From: Hymenobacter cheonanensis
Lineage (GTDB): Bacteria > Bacteroidota > Bacteroidia > Cytophagales > Hymenobacteraceae
DNA: 64,000 nucleotides
Assembly (NCBI RefSeq): GCF_030581075.1
Contig: NZ_JAUQSW010000008.1
Location: 1 to 64,000, forward strand
Direction of reading: 5' to 3'
The first letter of the stretch is position 1; each line of letters begins with the position of its first letter. Shown in pieces: positions 53,023-62,172 of the stretch. The notes under the pieces were generated by a model. That model was not told where the DNA came from, did not search any database, and worked only from the letters and a program-made list of their open reading frames with translations. Position numbers and translations under genes: made by a program.

Positions 53023-55017
53023 ATGTTTTCCAAAAAATTGCCGATTGCCGCTAGCCTGCTGCTGGCTGCGCCGCTCGCCCACGCCACCGTGCGCCTGCCG
53101 GCGCTGGTGGGCTCGCACATGGTGCTGCAACGCGGGCGGCCGGTGCCCGTGTGGGGCTGGGCCGCGCCGGGCGAGCAGGTCAGCGTCACGTTTCGGGGTA
53201 AAACCTACGTGGCTAGCCCACCCGATGCCAGCGGCCGCTGGCAGGCTACGCTGCCCGCCACGCCGGCCGGCGGGCCGTATGTGCTCACTGTTAAAGGCCA
53301 GAATACCATTGACTTGGCCGATGTATTGGTGGGCGACGTGTGGCTGGCCTCGGGCCAGTCGAACATGCAGATGCCGGTGAAGGACCACCCCGGCGGCTAC
53401 CAGCCGGTGCAGCAGGCCGACCAGGAAATTGCGGCTGCCAGCTGGCCCGCTATCCGCTTCTTTACCGTGAGCCAAACCGTGGCCTACCGCCCGCAGGCCG
53501 AGGTAGCGGGCAGCGGCTGGCAGGTGTGCAGCCCGGCCACGGTGGCGCAGTGTTCGGCCGTGGCGTACTTTTTTGGCCGCGACTTATACAAAAAATACCG
53601 GGTGCCGCTAGGCCTGCTCGTGAGCAGTTGGGGCGGCACGCCCGCCGAGAGCTGGGTTAGCGCCGAGGGGCTGGCCGCCTTTCCCGAGTTTGGGGCGCAG
53701 GTGGCCGGCTTCGCCGGCAAAACCACCAACCTGAGCGACGACCAGCGGGCCTACGAAGCCAGGCAGCGCGAGCTGCTGCGCAACATCCGGCAGTACGACA
53801 AAGGGTACCTGCCCGGCGGCCGCACCTGGGCCGCGCCCGACTTCGACGCCCGCGCCTGGCCTACCATGCCGGTGCCCGGTAGCTGGGAGGCCACGCCGGG
53901 GCTGGCCACCTACGACGGCGTGGTGTGGTTTCGGAAGGAAATTGACCTGCCCGCCCGCCTGGCCGGCCAGCCCCTTACGCTGGCGCTGGGCAAGATTGAC
54001 GACGCCGACAGCACCTATGTAAATGGGGTGCGCGTGGGCTACGCCAGCGGCTACGACCGCCCGCGCAGCTACCCGGTACCCGCCGGGCTGCTGCGGCCGG
54101 GCCGCAACGTTATTGCCGTGCGCGTGGTGGATACCGGCGGCGGGGGCGGCATCACCGGCGAGCCCACCGAGCTGGCTTTGCGCGGGGCTGGCCAATCGCT
54201 GCCGCTGGCCGGCCCCTGGCAGTACCAGGTGGGCCTGCTGCCGCAAGACCAGCCCGTGGCGCCCGCGCCCGGCGGGGCCGAGCACGCGCCCACCACGCTC
54301 TACAACGGGATGATTGCGCCGCTTCAACCACTTGCTCTTAAAGGCGTTATATGGTATCAGGGCGAGAGCAATGCCGACCGTGCCGAGCAGTATCGCACGC
54401 TGTTCCCGGCGCTCATTGCCGACTGGCGCCGTTGCTTTGGCCAGCCCGAGCTGCCTTTTCTGTTGGTGCAGCTGGCGGGCTACATGGCCGCCCGGCCCGC
54501 GCCCACGGAGTCGGCCTGGGCTGAGCTGCGCGAGGCGCAGGCCCTGGCCTTGCAGGTGCCGCACACCGGGCTAGCCACCGCCATCGACATTGGCGAGGCC
54601 GCCGACATTCACCCCCACAACAAGCAGGAGGTGGGCCGCCGCCTGGCCCTGGCCGCCGGGCACGTGGCCTACGGCGATAACAAGCTGGTTTACAGCGGCC
54701 CTGCTTATGCCGGCATGAGCCCGGCCGGCTCGGGTATTCGGCTGAAATTCGGGCAGCCAGGCGCCGGGCTGGCCGCGAAAGGCGGCGCAGCTTTGCAGGG
54801 CTTTGCCGTGGCGGGCGCCGACCATGTTTTTCACTGGGCCACGGCCAGGGTGGTGGGCAGCGAGGTAGCGGTGCAAAGCCCCGATGTGCCGCAGCCCGTG
54901 GCCGTGCGCTACGACTGGGCCGACAACCCCAACGGCAACCTCATCAATAAGGAAGGCCTGCCGGCCCTGCCCTTCCGCACCGATACCTGGCCGGGCGTTA
55001 CGGCTGGCAAAAAATAA
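53023..55017 (+). CDS. Sialate O-acetylesterase-like carbohydrate esterase
   Basis: 664 aa from ATG 53023 (a TTG at 53008 is in frame but less likely). Signal peptide to AHAT. SASA-type SGNH hydrolase: nucleophile in 'ASGQSNMQMPV' (about 120), 'IWYQGESNADRAEQY' and 'IHPHNKQEVGRRLA' (Asp/His part). A galactose-binding-like beta-sandwich is inserted (about 280-370). Removes O-acetyl groups from sugars, helping glycosidases. Followed 12 bases later by another esterase. Confidence 0.9.
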   Translation: MFSKKLPIAASLLLAAPLAHATVRLPALVGSHMVLQRGRPVPVWGWAAPGEQVSVTFRGKTYVASPPDASGRWQATLPATPAGGPYVLTVKGQNTIDLADVLVGDVWLASGQSNMQMPVKDHPGGYQPVQQADQEIAAASWPAIRFFTVSQTVAYRPQAEVAGSGWQVCSPATVAQCSAVAYFFGRDLYKKYRVPLGLLVSSWGGTPAESWVSAEGLAAFPEFGAQVAGFAGKTTNLSDDQRAYEARQRELLRNIRQYDKGYLPGGRTWAAPDFDARAWPTMPVPGSWEATPGLATYDGVVWFRKEIDLPARLAGQPLTLALGKIDDADSTYVNGVRVGYASGYDRPRSYPVPAGLLRPGRNVIAVRVVDTGGGGGITGEPTELALRGAGQSLPLAGPWQYQVGLLPQDQPVAPAPGGAEHAPTTLYNGMIAPLQPLALKGVIWYQGESNADRAEQYRTLFPALIADWRRCFGQPELPFLLVQLAGYMAARPAPTESAWAELREAQALALQVPHTGLATAIDIGEAADIHPHNKQEVGRRLALAAGHVAYGDNKLVYSGPAYAGMSPAGSGIRLKFGQPGAGLAAKGGAALQGFAVAGADHVFHWATARVVGSEVAVQSPDVPQPVAVRYDWADNPNGNLINKEGLPALPFRTDTWPGVTAGKK

Positions 55018-55029
55018 GCTACCTGATTA

Positions 55030-56115
55030 ATGATGAGCATAGTAAGTAGCGCCACCTTGCTGCTGGCTGCCTTGCTGGCTGGCCTGCCCGGGCGGGGGGC
55101 TAGCCACGCGGCGCCCGCGCCCCGGTTTTTTGCCGCCGACAATCCGAATATTCAGTACACGGGCCGCGTCGATTTCGGCCAGGCCCGCAAGCCGCGCTTT
55201 TGGGCGCCGGGCGTATACATTACGGTGCGCTTTAAGGGCCCCTCGTGCACGGTGCAGCTTGCCGATGAGCTGCTGAACGGCAAGAGCCAGAACTACGTGC
55301 AGCTAGTGCTTGATGGCCAGCAGTCGCGCCGCAAGCTCACGGGCCCGGCCACCACGCTGGTAGTAGCCGAAAACCTGCCCAACACCGTCCACACGCTCGT
55401 TATTTGCAAAGACACCGAAGCGGGGCAGGGGTACATCGAGTTTGCGGGCCTGACCTGCGCCCGGCTGCTGCCGCCTCCCGCCCGGCCGGCGCACAAAATC
55501 GAGTTTATCGGCAATTCGATTACCTGCGGCTACGGCGCCGATATGGCCGAAATTGCCTGTGGCAAGGGCGAGTGGTACGACCAGCACAACGCCTACCAGG
55601 CCTACGGCCCGCGCACCGCCCGCGCCCTGGGGGCCGAGTGGCAGCTCACCGCCGAGTCGGGTATTGGCCTGATACACAGCTGCTGCAATAAGCCCAACCT
55701 GATGCCCCAGGAGTTTGGCACCATCGACCTGCGCGTGGGCGGCCGGCCCTGGGATGTGCGCCGCTACCAGCCCGACGTGGTCACCATCTGCCTGGGCCAG
55801 AACGACGGCGTGCAGGACTCGGTGCAGTTTTGCGGGGCTTACTTGGCTTTTCTCAGAACCCTGCGCGCCGACTACCCGCGCGCCCGCTTCGTGTGCCTCA
55901 CCAGCCCCATGGCCGACGCCCGCCTCACGGCCGTGCTGCGGCGCTACCTCACGGGCGTGGTGGCGGCCGCCCAGGCCGGCGGCGAGCAGAATATCGACAA
56001 GTTTTTCTTCGCCCGCCGCTACACCAGCGGTTGCGGCGCCCACCCCAGCCTGGCCGAGCAGGCGCTGATTGGCAATGAGCTGACGGCCTATTTAAGACAG
56101 ACGCTGCACTGGTGA
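55030..56115 (+). CDS. CE2-type acetyl esterase (SGNH)
   Basis: 361 aa. Signal peptide 1-28. N-terminal beta-sandwich, then SGNH domain: 'KIEFIGNSITCGYGAD' with the Ser, 'ICLGQNDGVQDS' with the Asn and 'SGCGAHPSLAEQ' with the His. Matches carbohydrate esterase family 2 (xylan/mannan deacetylation). Co-transcribed with the sialate-type esterase. Confidence 0.88.
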   Translation: MMSIVSSATLLLAALLAGLPGRGASHAAPAPRFFAADNPNIQYTGRVDFGQARKPRFWAPGVYITVRFKGPSCTVQLADELLNGKSQNYVQLVLDGQQSRRKLTGPATTLVVAENLPNTVHTLVICKDTEAGQGYIEFAGLTCARLLPPPARPAHKIEFIGNSITCGYGADMAEIACGKGEWYDQHNAYQAYGPRTARALGAEWQLTAESGIGLIHSCCNKPNLMPQEFGTIDLRVGGRPWDVRRYQPDVVTICLGQNDGVQDSVQFCGAYLAFLRTLRADYPRARFVCLTSPMADARLTAVLRRYLTGVVAAAQAGGEQNIDKFFFARRYTSGCGAHPSLAEQALIGNELTAYLRQTLHW

Positions 56116-56208
56116 AAGCAAAGTGGGCATTAGCTGATAAGCCGCCAGGCCCCGCCAGGCGAATGCAACGTGCGTTAAGAGGCTATTCAGCTCGTTAAAT
56201 TTCTGCTA

Positions 56209-56577
56209 ATGAGTAAGTTGCCCTCCTTGCTGCTTGGTTTGGCGCTGCTGGCACCATTGCACGTCTTTGCGCAGGCGGCTAGCCCCGCCGACCTCGTGAA
56301 CCCCCTGATGGGCACCAACGCGAAGCCCGAGTTCTCGAACGGCAACACGTATCCGGCCATCACGCGGCCCTGGGGCATGAGCTGCTGGCTGCCCCAAACC
56401 GGCAAAATGGGCAACGGCTGGGCCTCCTAGTACGGGGCCGACAAAATCCGGGGCTTCAGGCAAACGCACCAGCCCTCGCCCTGGAAGGCGCAATACTGGA
56501 CCCGCGAGGTGCTGAACGCGCCCGCCAACCTCGCCGAAAACCGCTATATCAGCCGCCTGACTGTCAAGGAAATTATG
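56209..56577 (+). pseudogene. Collapsed GH92 alpha-mannosidase remnant
   Basis: The frame begins with signal peptide and a GH92 N-terminus ('LVNPLMGTNAKPEFSNGNTY', 'TGKMGNGWAS'), then a TAG at 56428. In the same frame follow 'YGADKIRGFRQTHQPSP', 'WKAQYWTREVLN' and 'ENRYISRLTV', which match positions scattered to the C-terminal end of a roughly 750-residue GH92. So most of the gene has been removed by internal in-frame deletions. The 3' end is where the match stops, next to the convergent helicase. Confidence 0.8.
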
Positions 56578-56586
56578 CGCCTTACG

Positions 56587-58023
56587 CTACGCCACTTCCG
56601 TCACGCGCACTTTCACGCCCTTCACTTTGGCGCCGTTCAGCTTTTCCAGCAGCTCGGCGGCTTGCTTGCGCGGCACGGCCACGTAAGAGTAAAAGTCGAA
56701 TACCTCGATGCGGCCCACGGTGTGGTGGTCGAGGCCACCCACTTTGACAAAGGCGCCAACCAGGTCGTGGGCGCTCACTTTGTGCTTTTTGCCGGCCGTC
56801 ACGTGCAGCGTCACGGTTTCGGGGCGCGGCAGCTTACTGGCGGCGTTGGCGGGCGGCAGCGGTGCCGGCTTGAGGCGCGCCCACTGCGCGCCCTGGGCGC
56901 TGGGCCAGGCCTGCACGCGGGCCTGCTCGGGCGGGGTGGCCAGCAGGTGGGCAGTGCCGGCCACGCCGGCGCGGGCCGTGCGGCCGGCGCGGTGCTGGAA
57001 GGTTTCGGCATCGTGCGGCAGGTCGTACTGAATAACCGTATCGAGGGCCGGCACGTCGATGCCGCGGGCCGCTACATCGGTAGCTACCAGGGCCTGGGCC
57101 GAGTTATTGCGCAGCTTCATCAGGGCCTTGTCGCGCTCGGGCTGGGGCAGCTTGCCGTGCAGCACCTCGGCGGCCACGCCCCGGCCGCGCAGAAACTGGG
57201 CTAGCTCCTCCACCTTGTCGCGGGTATTGGCGAAGATGAGCGTCTGGCCCGTTTCGGGCTGCTGCAAGAGGTGGTAAAGGGCGGCGGGTTTTTCCTCCAC
57301 GGCATTGAGCACGTGGCCGCGCAGGGTGAGCGAGGCGGGCAGGGCATCGCCGGTAATTTCGCCGTTGAGGCCGCCGGCGGCAGTCAGCATGCGGGGGCGG
57401 GTGAGGTACTCGCGCACTAGGGCCAGCACCTTGTCGGGCATGGTAGCCGAAAACAGCAGCGTTTGGCGGCGGCGCGGCAGGCGGCTGATGATGGTGGCCA
57501 TCTCCTCCTGAAACTTCAAGTCGAGCAGCTTGTCGGCCTCATCCAACACCAATACCTTCAATTGGTTAGGAATGATGTGGCGCTTCTCCAGGTGGTCGAG
57601 CAGGCGGCCGGGCGTGGCCACTACCACGTGGGGCGTTTGCTGCAAGGTCTGCACCTCATCGCGCATGGGATGGCCGCCGTAGAGGGCGGCCACGCGCAGG
57701 CCGGGGGCGGGCAGGTACTTGCCCAGGCTCTTGAGGGCGTCGCGCACTTGCAGCGCCAGCTCGCGGGCCGGCACCAGCACAATGGCCTGCACGGCCTTGG
57801 CGCCAGGGTCAACCTGCGCCAGGATGGCTAGCCCGTAGGCGGCAGTTTTGCCCGAGCCGGTGGGCGCCTGGCCGGCCACATCCTGCAAGTCGAGGGCGGG
57901 CTGCAGCACCAGCGCCTGCACGGGCGTGGGCTGGGTGAAATTCAGCTCGGCCAGACCTTGCAAAAGTTCGGGCGAGAGGTTGAAATCGGAAAACGAGGCC
58001 GGAGCGGCGGGGTCAGCTTGCAT
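56587..58023 (-). CDS. dbpA: DEAD-box RNA helicase DbpA
   Basis: 478 aa from ATG 58023; a longer frame crosses yihY's shadow and is rejected. Q motif 'NFTQPTPVQ', Walker A 'APTGSGKT', DEAD as 'VLDEADKLLD', 'SATMP', 'HRAGRTARAG'. C-terminal DbpA RNA-binding domain ('KHKVSAHDLVGAFVKVGG', 'GRIEVFDFYSYVAVP'), which targets 23S rRNA hairpin 92. Ribosome assembly role by family. Confidence 0.94.
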   Translation of the reverse strand: MQADPAAPASFSDFNLSPELLQGLAELNFTQPTPVQALVLQPALDLQDVAGQAPTGSGKTAAYGLAILAQVDPGAKAVQAIVLVPARELALQVRDALKSLGKYLPAPGLRVAALYGGHPMRDEVQTLQQTPHVVVATPGRLLDHLEKRHIIPNQLKVLVLDEADKLLDLKFQEEMATIISRLPRRRQTLLFSATMPDKVLALVREYLTRPRMLTAAGGLNGEITGDALPASLTLRGHVLNAVEEKPAALYHLLQQPETGQTLIFANTRDKVEELAQFLRGRGVAAEVLHGKLPQPERDKALMKLRNNSAQALVATDVAARGIDVPALDTVIQYDLPHDAETFQHRAGRTARAGVAGTAHLLATPPEQARVQAWPSAQGAQWARLKPAPLPPANAASKLPRPETVTLHVTAGKKHKVSAHDLVGAFVKVGGLDHHTVGRIEVFDFYSYVAVPRKQAAELLEKLNGAKVKGVKVRVTEVA

Positions 58024-58027
58024 CCGG

Positions 58028-58035
58028 CAAAGGTA
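58028..58035 (-). promoter_or_regulatory. -7 box TACCTTTG for dbpA
   Basis: Only four bases before the ATG; the transcript probably begins at the start codon. Confidence 0.75.
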
Positions 58036-58044
58036 CGACCGGCG

Positions 58045-58102
58045 TGTAGGGGAAGCTTCCGCTTGCCTTTTCCACGACTGGCAGGCGAAAGCTTCCCCTA
58101 TA
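58045..58102. repeat. Inverted repeat 'TAGGGGAAGCTT'
   Basis: 23-bp arms with three mismatches around a 12-base loop; fits between the yihY stop and the dbpA promoter. Confidence 0.85.
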
Positions 58103-58103
58103 C

Positions 58104-59048
58104 TTACTCCGCCACATTCACCAGGCGGTAGCGCACGGCCGTTTTCTTGGGCCGGATATCGAGCCCCACGTGGTGGGCGTAGGCCCAGGTAAAGGCCGCG
58201 CCGAAGTAGAAAATCATGGCCGAGTAAAACACAAACAGCAGCACCAGTACCGAGCTGGCGGCCGGCCCGTAGATGGGCCCCAGGTCGCGGCCCACCAGTA
58301 GCTGCCCCAGCACCCGCTCGCCCAGCTCGATGAGCACGGCCGTGAGCAGCGCCCCGCGCCGCACCGCCCGCCAGGGCACTTTGGCCGCGCTGAGCGTGCG
58401 GAATACGAAGCCGCACCACACCGCCAGAATGAGCAGGCTCACCACAAAATTGAGCACCCACACCACGTAGAAGGCAAAGGTGACATCGAAATCGGATACA
58501 AAATCGGCAAATAAGGCCAGGGCTGCATCGGCCGAAAAGGCCAGCACCGACAGCCCCGCCGTGGCCAGTAGCACGCCTGCCGAGCGCAGGCGCTCGCGCG
58601 CAGCTACCGATACCTGGCTGAGCTGCCGCCGGGGCCGCACGCGCCACAACTGGTTGAGCGAGTGCTGAATAACGGTAAACAGCGTAGTGGCGATAAACAC
58701 CAGAAACGCGAAGCCCAGCCAGGTGATGAGCCGGTTGCGGCCCGCGTGGGCCACGTTGTGCACGGTTTGGGCCACCAGGCCGGTGGCGGTGCTGCCAATC
58801 ACCTCGCCGAGCTTGGTGAGCAGCATGGCCCGCGCGCCCCGCGCCGAATACACCGACCCTAGCAGCTGCACCAGAATAATGAGAATGGGCGGCAGCGCAA
58901 ACGAGGTAAAAAACGCCGTGGCCGCCCCTAGCCGCAGGGGGTCGTTGGCACCAAGCTCGCGGGCAGCGCGGCGCAGCAAGAGCCAGAACTCGACCCACCA
59001 CGGAAAGCGATGGGGCACGGGGGCAGAAGAGGAAGCAGAATCCTTCAC
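58104..59048 (-). CDS. YihY/BrkB family membrane protein
   Basis: 314 aa from a GTG at 59048; an ATG at 59162 is in frame but adds an unlikely leader. Six membrane helices. Family segments 'DPLRLGAATAFFTSFALPPI', 'NQLWRVRPRR' and 'LIELGERVLGQLL'. Function is unsettled. TAAGTTTC (59054-59061) may be its -7 box. Confidence 0.85.
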   Translation of the reverse strand: MKDSASSSAPVPHRFPWWVEFWLLLRRAARELGANDPLRLGAATAFFTSFALPPILIILVQLLGSVYSARGARAMLLTKLGEVIGSTATGLVAQTVHNVAHAGRNRLITWLGFAFLVFIATTLFTVIQHSLNQLWRVRPRRQLSQVSVAARERLRSAGVLLATAGLSVLAFSADAALALFADFVSDFDVTFAFYVVWVLNFVVSLLILAVWCGFVFRTLSAAKVPWRAVRRGALLTAVLIELGERVLGQLLVGRDLGPIYGPAASSVLVLLFVFYSAMIFYFGAAFTWAYAHHVGLDIRPKKTAVRYRLVNVAE

Positions 59049-59185
59049 TAAGAGAAACTTAACGCCGGGCCGACAACATTTTGCGCCTGGCGGGGTACAA
59101 GGGGGCAGCCGCCGGGTAGCCCGGCCCGCTGCTACCCTCGGCAGTGGGTGCGCTACTAACACGCATTTTCCGCGGCTAGTTACGC

Positions 59186-59740
59186 ATGACTATAACTTCC
59201 ATCTCTGCTACCGGGGTGCGGGCCGTGCCCGAGCCCCCGCCCCGCACCTGGATTCAGCGCCGCCTGATAGACCCCTTCATGAGCTTGCTCAAGGCGGGGC
59301 TGGCCCCCGGCAGCCTGGCCCTCACGGCGGGCCTGGGCGTGGCCTTCGGGCTGGCGCCCACCTTTGGCATTACCACCCTCGTGAGCACGGCCGTGGCTTT
59401 GCGCCTCAAGCTCAACGTGGCGGCCATGCAGCTGGTGTGCCACGTGCTTAGCCCGGTGCAACTCATTCTGCTGCTGCCGTTTTTGCGCTGGGGCGCCACG
59501 CTGCTGGGCCAGGGCCGCGAGGTAGCACACCTGAGCATGGCCCAAATCAAACAAATGGTGAAAGTAGACGGCTGGGGCCACGTGCTGCACCTGCTGTGGC
59601 GCGCCGAGCTGGGTGCCCTCATGATTTGGGCCGTGGCCGCCGTGCCGGTAGTACTAGCCCTGTATTTTGGCCTGCGGCCGCTGTTTAAGCGCTTCATTGC
59701 CCGCCAGGAGGAAGCCGAAGAGATAATAGTGGTGGCCTAA
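59186..59740 (+). CDS. DUF2062 membrane protein
   Basis: 184 aa. 'GSLALTAGLGVAFGLAPTFG' and 'LRLKLNVAAMQLVCHVLSP' are DUF2062 signatures; about three membrane helices, basic N-terminus. Function unknown; seen beside lipid and glycan genes in other genomes. Divergent from yihY. Confidence 0.85.
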   Translation: MTITSISATGVRAVPEPPPRTWIQRRLIDPFMSLLKAGLAPGSLALTAGLGVAFGLAPTFGITTLVSTAVALRLKLNVAAMQLVCHVLSPVQLILLLPFLRWGATLLGQGREVAHLSMAQIKQMVKVDGWGHVLHLLWRAELGALMIWAVAAVPVVLALYFGLRPLFKRFIARQEEAEEIIVVA

Positions 59741-59772
59741 CGACGGGCTGCACTAAAAGAGCATATAAAAAA

Positions 59773-59877
59773 ACGTCCGTCCTGCTGAGCTTGCCCAAGC
59801 AGCTTGCCCGCACCGTTAGGAGTAGTAACCCTGGCGGTGCGAGCAAGCTGCTTGGGCAAGCTCAGCAGGACGGACGT
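59773..59877. repeat. Inverted repeat, 'GTCCTGCTGAGC' variant
   Basis: Perfect 35-bp arms (59773-59807 and 59843-59877). Sits between convergent genes. It differs from the 11588 copy at positions changed in both arms. Confidence 0.95.
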
Positions 59878-59911
59878 GCTTGGTTCAGTTAGCGGCTAGC
59901 CGAAAATCAGC

Positions 59912-60910
59912 CTACGAAGCCGTGTAAATCGGCTGCACCTCAGGCTGCTGGAAGTAGGGGTTTACGCCCTCCTGCGAGGTCAGGTCGAGCAGCATCAAAT
60001 CGACGTGCTGGAACGTGCCGGTGCGGCCTTCGAGAGCAGGGCCGAGCTGCTGCATAAAGTCGGGGTCGTGGCTGATGGTGTCGAAACCCAGCAGCAGGCG
60101 CGGGGGCTGGCTGTCGTCGCCGGCCAGCTGCATCTGGGCCACGTAAATGGCGCGGATGTCGGCATTATCGGCCCCAAACCGGGCCAGCGACTCGCCCAGG
60201 CCCTCGGGCAGCTCGGGGGCGCTCAGGGTTACCTGGGCATCGGCGGGCAGGCCGCCGCCCTGGCCAAGCTGGCCCATGAGCAGGGCCTGAATTTCGGCGG
60301 CGGGCAGCAGCTTGCCGGCCGGCGAAAAGGGGTTCAGCACGCAGTCCTGGCCCTGGGTCATGGCAAAAAACGCCTGGCCCGGAATGGGCGTCCAGGCAAT
60401 GGTGCTGGCATCCATGCCGCCATCGCTGAGGCGCGCCTCGGAAGTGAAGATGGGCAGGCGGCCATCCTGCAATACTTGCAGCTGAATCTGCTGGCCTTCG
60501 GTAAGCTGTACTTCGCCGGTGCCCACGTTGTCGTCGGGTGCCAGCACCATCAGGATATTCTCCTGCAGCAGCGCCTGGTAGAAGGCCGGCCGGGCGTTCT
60601 CGTCGATAGGGGCTAGCAGCAGCAGGTGCTCCAGAATGTTCTGGGGCTCGAATGGAAACTCGGGCGCCTCGGGCTGGGCTAGCGGGCCCTGGCCCTGCAA
60701 GCCGGCCGGCATGGGCGGCATGGGCGGAATTTGGGGCGTAGGCTCGGCCGGGGCCACGTACTTGGAGCCCTGGTAGCGGGGGCCGCTTTTGGCGGGGGCC
60801 GCTTCCTGGGCGGGCGCGGCGTTGGCAGCGGCCGGGGTGGCGCCGGGGGTGGGAGCACCGGGGGTGGCGGGCGCCGATTCAGGTTTTTTTAGAAAGTCGA
60901 AGAGACCCAT
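59912..60910 (-). CDS. SseB-family protein
   Basis: 332 aa. Ala/Pro-rich N-terminal 80 residues (MGLFDFLKKPESAPATP), then an SseB N-terminal-like domain ('NILEHLLLLAPIDENARPAF', 'PIFTSEARLSDGG') and SseB C-terminal domain ('IRAIYVAQMQL'). SseB affects serine sensitivity in E. coli; exact role is unknown. Own promoter box at 60937. Confidence 0.82.
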   Translation of the reverse strand: MGLFDFLKKPESAPATPGAPTPGATPAAANAAPAQEAAPAKSGPRYQGSKYVAPAEPTPQIPPMPPMPAGLQGQGPLAQPEAPEFPFEPQNILEHLLLLAPIDENARPAFYQALLQENILMVLAPDDNVGTGEVQLTEGQQIQLQVLQDGRLPIFTSEARLSDGGMDASTIAWTPIPGQAFFAMTQGQDCVLNPFSPAGKLLPAAEIQALLMGQLGQGGGLPADAQVTLSAPELPEGLGESLARFGADNADIRAIYVAQMQLAGDDSQPPRLLLGFDTISHDPDFMQQLGPALEGRTGTFQHVDLMLLDLTSQEGVNPYFQQPEVQPIYTAS

Positions 60911-60936
60911 TGCACTGGAAAGATTAGCGTGGTAAG

Positions 60937-60944
60937 CAAAGGTA
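60937..60944 (-). promoter_or_regulatory. -7 box TACCTTTG for the SseB-like gene
   Basis: 26 bases before the ATG at 60910. Confidence 0.65.
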
Positions 60945-60952
60945 AAGGTAGC

Positions 60953-61384
60953 CTAGCGCGGGGCACAGGCCCGCAGCTCGGCCTCGGTGCCGGCAATGGT
61001 GCGCACGCCGGCCGGCCCGGGGTGGTTGCCCCAGTGCCCCTCAATAAAATTAAGTAAATTGGTGACCTGCGCCGGCGACAGCTGGTGGTGAGTAGTGGTG
61101 TCCTGCACCCCCAGCATAAGCTGGTTGTAGGCCACGCCCTTCACCACAATGGGGCCGTTGAGGCCGTAGCGCACAATGCAGGCCAGCTGGCCGGAATGCT
61201 GGGCCAGGTAATCGGACCCCGCCAGCGGGGGCACGAGCTGCCCAATGCCCTCGCCCTGCTCGCCGTGGCAGCCCGCGCAGTGCTGCACATACAGCCGCTC
61301 GCCCTGGTGCTTGGTACTGCTGAAGCACGAAGGCAGGCCTAGCAAAGCCAGCAAAACAAGCGCGGTGGCGGTTGGAAAACGCAT
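60953..61384 (-). CDS. Cytochrome c lipoprotein
   Basis: 143 aa. Lipobox 'LLGLPSC', one haem site 'CAGCHGEQGEG', probable axial Met in 'YNQLMLG'. Periplasm-facing class I cytochrome, presumably feeding an oxidase. Three bases after the SCO gene. Confidence 0.92.
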   Translation of the reverse strand: MRFPTATALVLLALLGLPSCFSSTKHQGERLYVQHCAGCHGEQGEGIGQLVPPLAGSDYLAQHSGQLACIVRYGLNGPIVVKGVAYNQLMLGVQDTTTHHQLSPAQVTNLLNFIEGHWGNHPGPAGVRTIAGTEAELRACAPR

Positions 61385-61386
61385 AT

Positions 61387-62073
61387 CTAGTGGGCGGCAG
61401 TGGCGGCGGTGGCCTTGCGGCCATTCACCTCGTTTAGCAGCACCGGCAGCTGGCGCAGCAGCAGGGCCACCTGCTCGGGGTTGAGGCCGTCGTAGGTGCC
61501 GCGCACGTAGCCCTGGTCATCTACGAGGGCCAGCGCGCCGCTGTGGGCAATGCCGCCAGGGGCCTTCAGGTCGGTTTGGGCGGCGGCCAGGTAGTTATTG
61601 GCCAGCTTATAGGCGGCGGGGCGGTCGGGGGTGCGCAAAAAGCGCCAGGTGCTGCCCGGCGCCGCTACCCCTAGCCGGCGGGCGTAGTCGGCCAGCACGG
61701 GCTGGGTATCGTGCTCGGGGTCGATGGTGAACGACAGGAACGCCACGTTGGGGTCCTGGCCGTACTGCTTGTACACTTTCAGCAGCTCACTCTGCATTTT
61801 GGGGCAGATGCCGGGGCAGGTGGCGAAGAAAAAATCGGTGATGTAGACCTTGCCCGCCAGGCTTTTATTTGACACGAGCTTGCCCTCCTGGTCGGGCAGG
61901 CTGAAGGCGGGCACCGGCTTTTTGCCCTCGGCCCCGAGGTAGGGCAGGGTGGCCGAGGTCGCTTCCTCGCTATCGAGGTGCACATCGGCAATGCCGGTGT
62001 CATTGGCCGGGGTGTTGGTGCCGCAGCCGGCCAGGGCCAGCAAGCCCACGAGGGGCAGATATTTTAAAAGCAT
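61387..62073 (-). CDS. SCO family copper chaperone
   Basis: 228 aa from the ATG at 62073. Lipobox 'LLALAGC'. Thioredoxin fold with CxxxC in 'FATCPGICPKMQ' and conserved His in 'GIAHSGALALVDD'. Delivers copper to cytochrome oxidase CuA. Operon with the cytochrome c gene. Confidence 0.92.
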   Translation of the reverse strand: MLLKYLPLVGLLALAGCGTNTPANDTGIADVHLDSEEATSATLPYLGAEGKKPVPAFSLPDQEGKLVSNKSLAGKVYITDFFFATCPGICPKMQSELLKVYKQYGQDPNVAFLSFTIDPEHDTQPVLADYARRLGVAAPGSTWRFLRTPDRPAAYKLANNYLAAAQTDLKAPGGIAHSGALALVDDQGYVRGTYDGLNPEQVALLLRQLPVLLNEVNGRKATAATAAH

Positions 62074-62172
62074 AACGCGCAAAACAAGGCAACGAAACGG
62101 CCGGCAGCCGGCCTGGCTACTAAACCGCGCGGGGCGCCCCGGCGTTCGCCGCAGGCGGGCCCGCCGGGCAGG

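Noticed and set aside
58024-59001. N-terminal extension of the DEAD-box helicase to 59001
   Set aside because: It is the shadow of yihY and has no helicase similarity; the promoter box at 58028 fixes the start at 58023.
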